Source: Mrakia gelida
Lineage: Eukaryota > Basidiomycota > Tremellomycetes > Cystofilobasidiales > Mrakiaceae
DNA: 64,000 nucleotides
NCBI GenBank assembly: GCA_024345305.1
Contig: BRON01000011.1
Location: forward strand, 1,302,001 to 1,366,000
Direction: 5' to 3'
The first letter of the stretch is position 1, and each line of letters starts with the position of its first letter. A program made the translations under genes and the position numbers. The notes beneath the pieces are model-generated. The model was given only the letters and a program-made list of their open reading frames with translations, was not told the origin of the DNA and made no database searches. This document shows positions 23,073 to 34,591 of this stretch, piece after piece.

Positions 23073-26000
23073 TCACCGCGCTTTCCGCTCTTCCCAGATC
23101 TTCTCGAGAGCCTCGATGGTCCTCTGCGAAAGCGAAGGGTGAAACCGAGTCGACGCGTCAGTTTTTAGTTCGTCCTCGTCCCTCTTCCCTGCCCTCCCTG
23201 CGCGACGTCGAACCGAAGAGAGAAAGACGGGACTCACCTTCAACGGCAGAATAGCACCCATCGTCAATCTTCCAACACCATCGCCATCTCCCCAAGCTTC
23301 CTCCTCCCGCACACCTCCCGCTCCACTGATCTCAATCAACTTCTTCACTCCGTCAATGACCTCCTCAAGTTTCCCGAGCGTGATGTAGTAGTGGGTGATC
23401 TCGTCGGCGAAGGAGGCGATGGGGTACTGGAGAGCGTGGAGGACGAAACCTCGAGTGAGGACGAAGGCTTTCTCGCTGCGAATTGAACGAACGAAGAAAG
23501 TGAAAGTCAGCGCGAGGAGTGGCGATCGAAAGAGGAAAGAAAAGAAGACGAACCTGTACTGTCGAGAGTTGACAGTCGCTTCCTTGGTTCCTCGAAGCTT
23601 CTCGAACCTGTTCGAGAAAAGAAGGAAAAGAGGTCAGCGACGCGTCGCAATCGAAAGGCGAGAGACGAGAGGAACGAACGCAGGCTCGCAGAACCAGGGC
23701 TCTCGAACGAGGACGAGTCCTTGGATCGAGACGAACGTCTGAAGAAGCGAGGACTTCAGGGGACTGTGAAGAAAAGGAAAGAAAGGAAGGAAAAGGGTCA
23801 GCGATCAGCTCGAGTCCTCCTCCGACGACGCGTCGTCGAAAGCTCGAAAGACTGAAGTCGAAACTCACTTCCAACCTTCACTCGCGTCTCCAGCAGCCCA
23901 CGTCCCGAGAATCGACAGGCAGACCTTCCCGTCTTCGTACCTGCGAGGTCCAGATATCGTTACGGGGTCAGCGAAAGACTCGCTCGAAAGCGAGGGACGA
24001 GAGCAGAAGGATCGAAGGACGAACAGATTCGGGTTACACCTACCCATCCCTCTCGTCCACGAGTGGAAATGAGCTGTTGGTGGCGAGAAGGGGAACTTAG
24101 AAGCGTCGCAGTGGAAGTCGATGAGGAGTGGAGAGTCGACGTATCTGAGAAGAAGAAGAGCGAAGAGTTGGTCAAATCGAGACGCGACGAAAGTCGAACA
24201 GAAAACGAAGAAAGGTGAGACGCACGGAGTTCCAGCAGGTCCAATGATAAGACATCGAAGGAGATCCATTCGATCTTCGTAGGTTCGGACGAGGATGGTT
24301 TCTGTTCGAGCGCGAGGAGACGGGAGAGTACGAACGAAAGCGTCAGTTTCGACTCTTCCTTTGGCTTCGAGACGAGATCGACTCACCAGGTAACGACGAA
24401 GCCAGCACCTTGAACTCCTTCTGCATCCTCGTCGCGAATGCCGCGTTGGGTTTCCCAACAGGAGTCTTGAAGAAATGATGATCTTCCGGCACCTCCTCGA
24501 GCATCTCGAACCTGGTCCATTCTGGCGAGTCGGCGAGTTTGGATTTGGGTGCTGAAGAGGAGGAAGCGTGTGGTTGTTGTTGGAGAATAGAAGGGATGGG
24601 AGGGGTGGCTGTTGGGAGTGGGAGAGATTCCGACGCGTGGTTGGCGGAGGACGAGGAAAGGGAGACTGGGATGGGAGCGGCGATGGCAGTCGATGTTGAA
24701 GCCCCAGAAGGAGGATGTTGTTGGTTGAGATCCTCCAAGCTCTTCGCTACACTTTCCTCCTCATCCTCATCCTCCTCATCGTCCCTTCCCCATTCATCCA
24801 CCTCCCTCAACACCCCAGCTTCCTCCTCTCCTCCCTCAACATCAAACATCCCCTCGTCCCCTCCCCCTTCGATATCCAGCCCATCCATCTCCTCCCACTC
24901 CCCATCCCCTTCCTCCATCCCCCCTTCCTCATCCTCCTCCCCTCCAGGCTCGTCCCCGTACATCCCTCGATCGGGACCCTCGTTCAGGATGTTCAACCTC
25001 TCGTGCTCGACGATCGCGACGCGTCCTCCTGGGAGGGTGATTTCGACTTTACCGTCCAGACGAAGGTCCTTGACTTCTCCGTACCAGTCGATGGCGTCGA
25101 GATCTTTGGACATGGACCAGTCTTGTTCGGTTCCCATGGCGACGCCGCCGATTTCCATCTTCCAGGATGGGTTGGCGTCGGTGTTGGTAGTGAGGTTCGG
25201 GTTGCTGCTGTCGGTTGAAGGCTGAGAGGGAGGGTTAGAGTTGGGGCTAGTGGTGGTGTTGTTGGGGCTGGGGTTCGATGAAGCACCCATCCCGAGCCCT
25301 GAACGGAAGTAAGAAGCGGCTGTGGCGAAGAGGGAGGAGGAGGGGGCTCGAGATTGAGAGGTTGCGGAGAGACCGAGTCCGAGTCGAGTGAGGGTGTCGC
25401 GGATTTCTCCGAGGGTGGTGGTGGTGTCGTACTCGCCTGAGAATGCGCGAAGAGGGAGTGAGGCTCGAGGTCAGCTTTGAGCGAAGCGGGATGGCGAAAA
25501 TGAAAGGAAAGAACGCGCCGATTCGAGGGACGCGAGGAGGTAGACATCCGTTGGGAGAGAGTCCGATGAGAACGAGATCTCCTCGAGCGACACCGAAGGT
25601 ATCTGTAGAAATAAGGACAAGAGGTCAGGCGAATTTCGAATCGCTCAGAAGACGAGGCGAGGAGTGAGAATCGAACGAACCTGGAGGTGCTCCGTGAGGA
25701 TCCAGCTCGAGAACTGAGACGAGAATAGTTTCTCGACTTGGCGAATCGTCCTGAAGAGAGAGAGTGTAGGAAGAAGGAGAGACACTAGTCAGTCGACGAG
25801 TCTCTAACTCGCTCGGATGCAAAGCAAGACGAACTGACCTCCTTCTCGCCAACAATCTGAATCTCAGCCGTCCTCTCCTCCGCGTTGACCTTCTGAACGA
25901 TCGCTTCAGGCGACTTCTCATCTCCTTTGAACACGACATGATCTCCAGGCCTGAACGAGCGAGAGCGAGGTCGAAACAAACGAGGCGAAGGTCAGCTCCG

Positions 26001-27536
26001 AGTTACGGCGACGCGTCGAGAATGCACGAACGAACGCGGAAAGAAAACGAAGCGGACCCACCAGCAGTCGTACTCGTCGATGTTGAGATGAGGAAGCAGT
26101 TCCGTCGTCCTCTCCGTCTTGATCGTTCCATCCTGCCAGAGAACAACAACACTCGTAGCTGTCTCCCTCACAATCATCGCTCCGACCGAGATCTTCCCGT
26201 TAGCGTGGACGGTTGGGACGAGGCCGTATTCTGTAGATCGCAGGTCAGGAGAAAGTGTCAGCGAGGGAGTATAGGACGGACGGAGGTAAGGAAGGACCAG
26301 CGAAGGAGGACTCACGATGTTCGAGCTCGGACGACCTGAAGCAGACCTTCGTTCCAACTTGAGGGAGATGATCCAGAGGAGACGTCACGTGAAGCAACTC
26401 CTTCATCTCCCCTCCAGTCCAGAATCGTTTCGGACGAGGTCGTTGATCTTGGAGGTTGATGGGGACCTGTCGGCGAAACAAAGACAAAAGCTCGTCAGCT
26501 CTTCGAAGCTCGAACAGAGCTCACGTCCCTCCCTCCTTCTCCCCCAAAGATATTGTCGACTTACCATCTGCGAGATAGCAATCCAATTCACACAGATCAC
26601 CGTCGCCTGTACGAACACGACCTTCTCCTTGGTGATGTCCCTGGGAGGAGGAGGGCCAGCGGCGCCGGAGGAAGACCAAAGAGAGGTGGATCGAAGAGGA
26701 GGGACGGTCGTTCCAGGAGGGAAGAGTTCATCTACACGACGACCTGTATCGAGCATGGCTCCCATGTCGGCTACCTTCCAGGTCTCTCCTGCGAAGCGAG
26801 GGCAAAGAAGGGTGCGAGGTGTGAGTGAGGAGGAGGCGAGGGGAGGGAGGGAGGAAGGGGAGGAGAGAGGACGAAGCTCACCAGTGGGAGTTTCTACCGT
26901 TCCTTCCTCGAAGATCTCCTCGATGACACCTATCCAGTCTTGAGAGATGACCCTGTCTCCTACCTCGACCTACGACCCAGCCATAATGGATCGAGTCAGC
27001 TCTCTTCGGGGGAAACGAACGAAGGGAAAGGAAGGGAGAAGCGAAGCTCACCTTCAAAGCTCCTTCCAAATCTCTACTCTTTGCCCATCCCTCCAACCTC
27101 TGACCTGAAATGACATGTTCCAGTCTACACTCCACCTCGACGGTCATGACAACCCCACTCGTCGGACTCTCGTGACTCCTCTTGACGATATCTCCTGGTT
27201 GGAGGAGACGATCCACGAGTTGGAGGGTGGACTCGTTCAGGATCTGCAACGACGGCGTTTCCGGACTGGATTTGAAGAGGATCGAGATCCCTACTTCTCC
27301 TCGTTTGAGAGAGCGGTCTAGAGGGTGAGGTTCTTCTCCTGGTGGAGGAGGAGGAGGGTTGTGGAGATCGTCGTCGGCCCACGCTCGGACGACCATGGCA
27401 ACGTCGTTTCCCTTGCGGACGATGTCTCCTTGGAAGAGTTGGAGGGGCTGCAAAAGAGGTTGAGTCAGCATGTATAGACGCAGGTGAGGAGAGGTTGACG
27501 ACGGAAGAGACTCACTGAGGATAAAGGTGAAGGCAT
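23073..27536 (-). CDS. UBE2O-type E2/E3 hybrid ubiquitin-conjugating enzyme
   Basis: Homolog of UBE2O, a large E2 that also selects substrates such as orphan ribosomal proteins; absent from budding yeast. The best start is ATG 27536 (MPSPLSS), spliced in frame to PLQLFQGDIVRKGNDVAMVV. Several beta-rich, SH3/KOW-like blocks follow: LLQPGDIVKRSHES, VEVGDRVISQDWIGVIEEIF, EYGLVPTVHANGKISVGAM and RPGDHVVFKGDEK. A long acidic linker of about 300 residues precedes the UBC fold: QKEFKVLASSLP, ILVRTYEDRMDLLRCLIIGP and CNPNL. The active-site region YEDGKVCLSILGTWAAGDA carries the catalytic Cys. SIQGLVLVREPWFCEPA and NSRQYSEKAFVLTRGFV complete the domain. The stop TGA is at 23073-23075. There are 14 or more introns. 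An alternative start is ATG 27820, but it does not splice in frame. Confidence 0.9.
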
Positions 27537-27873
27537 GGGGTGGAAGGAGGAGGAGGAGGATGTCGTTTGAGGTCGAGCGACTTCTGTCGAACGAGGAAGC
27601 GATTTCGATCCTTGTTTTTATTTTCCGTCGCTCTCGGACTCGGGACAATTTCGAGCAGCAGATTTTCGACCCAGATCATCCTTATCTTATCATCTATCAG
27701 TTCACAAACTCGTCCGCGTAAAAATCGCCTCGTCGAACCTCCGAGAAGGTCTCGAGCGATGACGTTTGCGAGCTCGAGCTCACCTCGTTTTCGAGCGACC
27801 CTCCCTTCGTTGAGCTGCAACGACCAGCACCTCCTCCCAACCTCTTTCTCTATATATCGACGACGACACCAGG
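27537..27873. promoter_or_regulatory. Divergent promoter, UBE2O / GNL1
   Basis: A gap of 337 bp between divergent starts. A TATATAT box at about 27851-27857 lies roughly 20 bp upstream of the GNL1 ATG. The minus-strand frame MQLNEGRVARKR (start 27820) reads into this region, but it does not join the UBE2O frame. Confidence 0.5.
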
Positions 27874-30800
27874 ATGGCTAGGAAGAAACCTGCTTCGGCC
27901 AAGTGAGTGTTTCGCGATCTCATCTTGGGGGAAAAGGGAAGAGCAGCGAGCTCAAGCTGACCTCTCGATTCGCTTCCCTTCCTCCTTCGTCTCGTCTCGT
28001 CCTCCAGACAGCGAAAGCGTGAGTCGGTCTTTTCTCTCCAGCACCCTCATCTTCTCATCTTATCTCGTCGGAGCGTCGGCGATTTATACCTCCGAGGGTG
28101 GTCGGAGAACGAGGAAGCATCAGATCGGATCGAGTGTCGATGTGCTCAAGCTCACCTTCCCCTCCTTCCTCCCTCCCTGCTCCTATCCCTTATCTTTCTA
28201 ACCCCCCTCCTCCTCCCCCAGTCCAACTCCAAGAAAAACGAGCTCTCAAACGAGGCGACCCCCCACCTCACCCCTCCACCTCCCTCGCCTCCCACCCCCG
28301 CCGCTACATCCCCGGAACCTCCAACTCCCCTCGTCCCCCTCCAACCTTTAAGACCTCCCTCACCTCCAAATTCATAGCCCTCTCCCCCTCCTACATCCTA
28401 GCCTCCAAAACTACCTCCCTCACCCGCCCCTTACCTCGCCCGTTAAGCTCTCAAAGCGCGATCTTCCCCGTCGAGCTGATCGAAGCGAGTCGAGGCAAGA
28501 AGGGGATGAGTGTACCGAGGAGACCGAAATGGAGGTACGAGATGACCAAGAAGGAGGTGGAGATGAACGAGGAGGGGATTTTTAGGAAGTGGTTGGAGGG
28601 TTGTGATGGGGTTGTGGAGGGGTGGAGGGAGGAGGGGGAGGAGAGGGAGAGGGGGAGGAGGGAGAGGATGAAGAGGAGGGAGAGAGGGGAGGAGGTGGTT
28701 GAGGGGAAAGGGGAAGGGTTGGATGAGGATATGGAGGGGTTCGATTGGCCGAGATCTACTAGTGAGCGGTCTTTCTTTGTTGTCGATACGGAAAAACGGG
28801 ACGTGCGGGAGGCTGAAGCGAACAGCGAGACGCGTCGCTCGTTTCCCTTCCCTTCCCTCGTCCGTCTTCGGATACAAACGCGAACTAACTCCTTGCGCTC
28901 TTGCTCTGTACTTTAGCCTTCTTCGAGCGAAATCTTCAAGTCTATCGTCAGCTATGGAGGACCACGGAGATGTCCTCCATCCTTCTCGTCCTCATCGACA
29001 TCAGATGCCCTCCTCTGCACTTCCCTCCTTCCCTTCAAGACTTCATCTCCTCCCTTCAACCTCGCAAAGAAGTCATCCTCGTTCTCACCAAATGCGATCT
29101 CGTCCCAGCTAACGTCAAGGACGCCTGGGTCGGTTGGTGCAAGCAGGAGTGGGAAGAGAAAAAGGGATGGGAGGTCGTCGAGGTGGAGAGTTATAAGAGG
29201 GAAGCTAGGAAACAAGGTGAGTTGAGACACCTAGCAGTAAACTTCCAGCGGTTCAGGAAGATCGAGGTGCTTCGGGGATTCGCGTCGTTGAGCCGAGGCG
29301 CGAAACTCGACTTCAAGTCGAAGAGCGAGCAACTCAGTTCGACGCGTCTCATTCCGCTCTCGTCCAGAAACCTAACTTCTCGTCCTTTCCCTTCTCCTCG
29401 TTCTCTTCCACAGGTACCAAAGCCCATCTCAAATCCCACCTCCCACCCGCCTCCCTCTCCTCCCTCCTCTCAGCCCTCCAACGAGCCCACACCAAACTCA
29501 ACACTCCTCCTCCCATCGTCTCCTCCGACCCGGTTCGTCTCGCCAGATGGAAACCTCGCGTTCGACCCGACGTCGATTGGGATGCTCTGAGGAGAGGAGA
29601 AGGAGGGGATGCTCCTGTTGGGTCTCCTCAATTCGATGAGGAAGAAGAGGAGGAGAGGCTGAGGAGGGAGACTGCGAGGGACGAGGAGGACGGGGAGGAG
29701 GGTGGAGAGGGAGATGCAGATAGGACTGGGAGGAATGGGGAGCAGGAAGCGGAGTGGGAGAGGAAGAGGTTGGAGTTTTTGACGGTTGGGCTGATTGGGT
29801 GAGTCTTTCGGTTCGTGTCAGAGACGGAGGGAGGGAGGTGGAACGAAGACGCGTCGAGCGACGAACGACCACTGACGCGCGTGTGTCTATTGCTTCCTTG
29901 CAGACAACCGAACGTCGGAAAGAGCTCGCTGCTGAACGCACTCGTCGGCAAATCCAAGGTTCGAGCGTCAAAGACTCCCGGAAAGACGAAACACTTCCAG
30001 GTTCGTTGCTCGTCCGCCACGTCGTTTCGACTCACCTTCGCTTCATTTCCCTCCCCTCGTCCTTTATCCTCCTTACTGACCTTCCGTGACCTTCTTCCCA
30101 ACAGACGATCTTCTGGTCCCCTCAAATCCGACTCTGCGACACTCCCGGCCTCGTCCTCCCCTCCCTCACCTCCTACGAACTGCAAGCCATCTCCTCCATC
30201 CTTCCCATCTCCCACATCCCGGCCCTCCCCTCCGTCCTTCGACTCGCCGGATGCCTGATGCCGCTCGAGAGGATCCTGGGACTGGAGAAGGTGGTGGATG
30301 AAGAGGAGGCGCTGAGGGAATCGAGGAAGACTTGGAGAGCGGGAGCGGTGAAGGACGAGGGGAACGGGAAGGCGAAGGTTGAGAGCTGGACGACTGGAGA
30401 GATCATGGAGGGGTGGGCTTTGGAGAGGGGGTTCTGTGAGTTTGAGTTCTTGCTGATCTTCGTCTTCGTCGCGGGTCCGAGCGTGACTGACCCTCGACGC
30501 GTCTTCCCTTCGCCTCACCCTTCCCTCCTCTTCCTCAGTGACCGCAAAAGCTGGACGACCAGATCAAAACCGAGCTGGAAACCACAGTGCGTTATTCTCC
30601 GTTCCGTCTTTCTTTCTCTCCGCACGAACTGACTCATTTCCATTTCCATCCGCGTCGCGTCTCGTCTTCAGTCCTCCGAGCCATCGCAGAAGGTCGAATC
30701 TCCTGGTCTTTCCTCCCACCCCCACCCACCCCAACCTTCATCCTCCCTCCCTCCGACTCCGCCACATCCTCTCCGGGAGCACTTCCAGCGTCAGAACCCA

Positions 30801-31075
30801 TCATCCCCATCGATCAAGGGATCTGGCTCGGAGAGAGGGAGAAGATCGTTTACGAGTCATCCGAGGACGAGGCTTCGTCTTCTGAGGAGGAGGAGGAGAG
30901 CTCTGACGAGGATGAGGAGGAGGAAGACGAGGAGGAGGAAGAGGAAGGGGAGGAAGAGGGTGGTGGAAGGGCGAAGAAGGTCGAGATGGGAGGGGCATTC
31001 GCTGGGCTGGAGATTGAGGGAGGGGAGGAGGAGAGCGAAGAGGAGAATGAGGTGGAGGAGGAGGAGGAAGAATGA
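27874..31075 (+). CDS. GNL1-like circularly permuted GTPase
   Basis: MMR1/HSR1-family GTPase of the GNL1 type, in which the G motifs are in permuted order. The N-terminus MARKKPASAKQRK, spliced to LQLQEKRALKRGD, matches the basic GNL1 leader, a nucleolar-type signal. After FERNLQVYRQLWRTTEMSSI, the permuted G domain shows G4 first (LVLTKCDLVP), then G1 (GQPNVGKSSLLNAL), G2 region (KTPGKTKHFQ) and G3 (LCDTPGLVLP). A C-terminal acidic tail made largely of Glu and Asp, about 60 residues long, ends at TGA 31073-31075. The family acts in ribosome biogenesis or rRNA-linked GTP switching. Seven or so introns are present; four contain GACGCGTC. An exon of only 11 nt (AAAGC end of KQRK) sits near 28010. 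Confidence 0.88.
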
Positions 31076-31366
31076 TCTTGATCGCAGCTGTTAGGAGTTA
31101 ATGATGTGATGCTTGACGACTCTCAGATGGATCCGGAAGGAGATGGAGGGGAGGGAGGGGGGCAATGAAGAGGATGAATGGAAAGTCGAGCGAGACGACG
31201 CGTCGTTTTCTTGTGTTCCTTTCTCGTTTCCGTATCAACACGAGGCAAGGGATCAAGGGTGAAGACCTTTAGATCGTAAAGGAAAGAGACCAGAAAATGG
31301 TGAACGAGAAAGATCAAGCAAGGCTACAAGTACAGAAGTGAAAGTCAACGACGACGACCTCCCAGC
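31076..31366. other. Convergent intergenic region
   Basis: Between the GNL1 stop and the F-box C stop. It carries a GACGACGCGTCGTC palindrome centred near 31200, which could form a hairpin in either 3' UTR. No gene was seen. Confidence 0.45.
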
Positions 31367-33010
31367 TCACCTCAACCCCCTCACGAACTTCACGCTCATG
31401 TACGCATCCTCGACCTTATCCCCACCACCCATCGGCTTCGCCGCCAGCTCCAACTTCTTCTCCAACTCCTTGTGTCCGAACGTAACGACGTGATCCTCCT
31501 CCGGCGTCAACTTCCTCCTCGTCACCAACGCGTACTCCAACCTTCCCGCCCACGTCGTCGCTCTCTCCAAACACGCTCGAACCTGAAGGAGGTTGATCAC
31601 GCTCTCTTCTCCTACGAAGACGACCTCCTTCAGACGATGCCACGTCGCGAGGAACGCGAGTCTCGACGGCTTGTCGAGCTGGATGATTGAAGGGATGGGA
31701 GGAACCGGTTGGAAGATGTCGTTGGCTCCTAGTTTGGGTTTGGGCTTGGGACCTTCGAGTTGGAAGCGGACGGGGTTGAGGCGAAGGAGGAGGTGTGTCC
31801 ATTGTTTGAGAGCTCCGGAGATGGAGAGGTTGGTTCGAAGGAGGAGACGAGGAAGAGGGAGACCTTGTTCGAGGGTTGGGTCGAAGCGGGCGATGGTGAT
31901 GTTGACGAGGTGTTTGGCTTGGGTTTGGAGAGCGGGTGGTTTGTAGTGGTAGGGTTGACCGCCATGGAGATGAGGAAGAGGACCTTGATGGTGGTGATGG
32001 TGGTTTTGGAGGAAGTGGCCGAGGTTTTGGAGTCCAGCGACGACGTTGGCTGCCTGATCGTCCGAGTCGTCGTCTGAATCGTCTCCTCATCCCGCAAACG
32101 GGTCGTGCTGACCGTATCCTCGTCGACGTCTGGAAGTACTAGGATCCTGGAGAATGAGGAGATCGATGTTCTGGAGGGAGAGGTAGGGTCGGAGACGAGG
32201 GGAGGGACGTCGCTGCGAGTCGCGCAGAGAGGAGGGCCGCTTGAGTCAGCTTGGGATCTTCGCACGAGCGAGAAAACAGAAGATGGAAGAGGTTTATGCT
32301 CACTCTGGCGCAGAAGAGACGATCGGCTTGATCCGGGGAGATGGTGACCTCTTTGTAGAGGAAGATGGAAGCGACGGCGAGGAGACGGAAGGAGGTGAGG
32401 CAGAGGGAGAGGAGGGACGGAACGTCGAGTCCCTCGATGATCTCGTGAAGAAGTTCGACGGGTAGGCAGAAGAGGGAGGTAGGAGGGCCAGCCTTGTGAT
32501 GGGCGAGAGCCGGTCTGTACTTCTCCTGTTTGAGAGGAAGGGAGAGGAAGGGACGAAGGTGGAAAGAAGGGAGGAGTCGAAGGTGAGCTTCGACGTTCGA
32601 GATAAGAGATCTGGAAAGAAGCTGGACAGATGGGAGCATAGTACGTACCAAGGACCACTCCGAAGCCTTTTTCACGCCTTCGATCCAGTGCCCTCCAGGG
32701 AAGAGTGTTCGAGAGAAGAAGGAGAGAAGACGAGAGTGAGAGTCGAGAGTGGTCGAGTGTAGCTGGGACGTTCGACGATTCTCTGAAGCGAGTCGTTTGA
32801 TGAAGGAAGTTTGAGAGTCGATCAAAGCAGACTGCTTCTTGACAACCTCCTCGAGAGAGGCACTCGATCTTCGAGACTCATGGAGGAAGGAGAAGGACGA
32901 GAAAGGTGAGGACGGAGTTGGTGGGTGAAGGAGGAGCGGAAAGGGGAGCTGTCGAACTTGGACGAGATTTGAGTTCGAACATTCTCGCAGAGAGCCTGTT
33001 TCTTCATCAT
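31367..33010 (-). CDS. F-box-like protein C
   Basis: Minus-strand gene. ATG 33010 gives MMKKQALCENVRTQISSK; a GTTCG-donor intron joins it to SSASLEEVVKKQSALID, and the coiled-coil segment continues to GGHWIEGVKKASEWSL. The next exon has EKYRPALAHHKAGPPTSL and the F-box: FCLPVELLHEIIEGLDVPSL, then FRLLAVASIFLYKEVTI, ending DQADRLFCAR at the family intron site. The last exons contain HRLKEVVFVGEESVINLL, shared with F-box B, and end VEDAYMSVKFVRGLR with TGA at 31367-31369. It shares exon structure with A, B and D. The upstream gene D ends only 48 bp before this start, so its promoter is extremely short. The function, probably SCF substrate binding, is inferred from the F-box. Confidence 0.72.
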
Positions 33011-33058
33011 ATCGAGGTGTGAGTGGCAGAAGAGTATATACAGAAGAGCTAGCTGCGA
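33011..33058 (-). promoter_or_regulatory. 48-bp intergenic gap with TATA box
   Basis: The gap between F-box D stop and F-box C start contains TATATA at 33035-33040, 25 bp upstream of the F-box C start codon. It is the only obvious core-promoter element available to gene C. Confidence 0.45.
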
Positions 33059-34392
33059 CTATCGAAACCCAACCTTCACGAAAACATGCTTCTTCGGCTT
33101 CGCGAAAACGAACGGCAACCCCAACCTTCTCTCAAGACTCGCATCGTCCCCCATCGGCTCCTCGTACACGCTCCCGTCCCAAAACTGCACGCAGATCACG
33201 GCTCGAACGTCCGAGGGACGAAACCCAGACGAAACGGCGACTCGTTCGATGCAGTCCCTAGCAGCGAGTCGTTGACGACCTCGGAGGAACACGACAGATC
33301 CTTCACCCATCAGCCACAAAAGCTCGAGGCGGTTCCAATGCGACAGCCAATCGACGGAGCCGAGGTCGACGGAGGATATGGAGGATGTGCTCAGTCGCTG
33401 AGGGGAGTCGACGGGAGGGGAAGGGGCGTTGCCGAGTTGAGCGACGCGAGGGTTGATGAGTTGGAGGAGAGGAGACCAGCGAAGAAGTTCCGCCTCTGTG
33501 ACCTCGATCTCGAGTGCGACGGTTTCGATGGGTAGCTGTTGAACGTGCCCGTTCGGAGGAGGAAGATCCAAGGGGATCTGGAAGGTTGGAGTAGGGTAGA
33601 TCGCGAGAAGGCGAGGAGTGAGGATGCTTCGGATTTTGAGTTGACGAGGTTTTGAGAGAACGATGAGCTGGAGAAAGGGAGATAGGCAACGAGACGTGTC
33701 AGTGTGGATTCTAGAAGCTAGAAGGTACAAGCACAGGCGCAAGAGAGGTCCAAGGGAAGAAGACGAACCCTCGACGTGATCAACGACACGGCTTGTTGAG
33801 GATAGGCTGCGATGGCACGGTAGAGCTGCTTCCCTGCTACCTCGAGTAGTCTGAACGAGACCCGACAAAGGGAGAACAACTCGGCTTGATCGAGGAGAGC
33901 CACGACGGCAACGACGACCGAGGGAGGGAGGGAGGAAAAAGTTCGTTTGGGATGAGCTCGGAGTTGAGCTTGGAGGGCGAGAAAGGCTGGAAGGCTCGGT
34001 CTGTACTTCTCCTGAGTACCGCGAACGAAGGTGCAGACAAGGGAGAGTCAGCATCGAATCGTAAAGAGTCGATCAGAGGTCGAGACTGCAATGGAGCGAC
34101 AGGGAGAAGGGAAAGAAGACGACGACTCAACGAGACTCCAAGCCCATCTTCCTTCCGCCTCTGCACCCGACTTCCTCTCTCCCCAAGGAAGGACTTCCCA
34201 GACCCAGTAACCACCGGGAACGACAGTTCTCGAGAGCTCTCCGATGACTCGATCCTGCTCCTCGTTCTTGGACTTGAGGGACTCGTTCTCGGAGGAGAGA
34301 TGGGCGACGTTGGAGGAAAGAAGGGAGATGGAGGAAGATTGTTGGTGAGCTTGCTCCTCGAGTTGGCCGATTCGAGCGAGGATGAGATCCAT
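33059..34392 (-). CDS. F-box-like protein D
   Basis: Minus-strand gene from ATG 34392 (MDLILARIGQLEEQAHQQ) to TAG 33059-33061. The coiled coil (HLSSENESLKSKNEEQDRVI) is followed by GELSRTVVPGGYWVWEVLP and WAWSL, close to F-box A and B. Exon 2 begins EKYRPSLPAFLALQAQ and has a degenerate F-box: SSLPPSVVVAVVALLDQAEL, then FRLLEVAGKQLYRAIAA, ending SLITSR. Exon 3 has LQLINPRVAQLGN and HWNRLELLWLMGEGSVVFL. It ends FAKPKKHVFVKVGFR. Its start region and promoter mirror F-box B. The F-box has fewer conserved hydrophobic and Pro positions than B or C, so Skp1 binding is uncertain. Confidence 0.7.
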
Positions 34393-34591
34393 TCCAGAGC
34401 GAGGATGAGAGGTTCAAAAGTGGGTGAAGGGGGAGAGAGAAGGGAAACAAGTGGTTTAGGAGGAGGAAGGAGTCGGGAGGGAAGAAGAGACGAGCTCAAA
34501 GAGTTCGAAGTTGAGCTCGACGTCGACCTTCTCCTTCCCTTCCCTCTCCCTCCTTCTCGCCCTCTCCTCTTCCTTCCCTCTACCTCTCGGC
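34393..34591. promoter_or_regulatory. Shared divergent promoter, F-box D / MYND 4
   Basis: These 199 bp between divergent starts match 21403-21604 in reverse complement. Shared landmarks are GAACCTCTCAT next to the F-box ATG, GAGCTCGACGTCGAC in the middle, and a polypurine/polypyrimidine tract next to the MYND ATG. Confidence 0.6.

Noticed and set aside
24539..25225. Plus-strand open frame of 228 codons antisense to UBE2O
   Set aside because: It is the antisense of the acidic UBE2O linker, almost all Ser/Pro, with no start context or homology.
31729..32658. Long minus-strand open frame of 309 codons overlapping F-box C
   Set aside because: It is Ser/Pro/Arg-rich, crosses splice sites of F-box C, and the F-box and RLKEVVFVGE motifs are in another frame. 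GC-rich coding DNA often leaves such shadows open.
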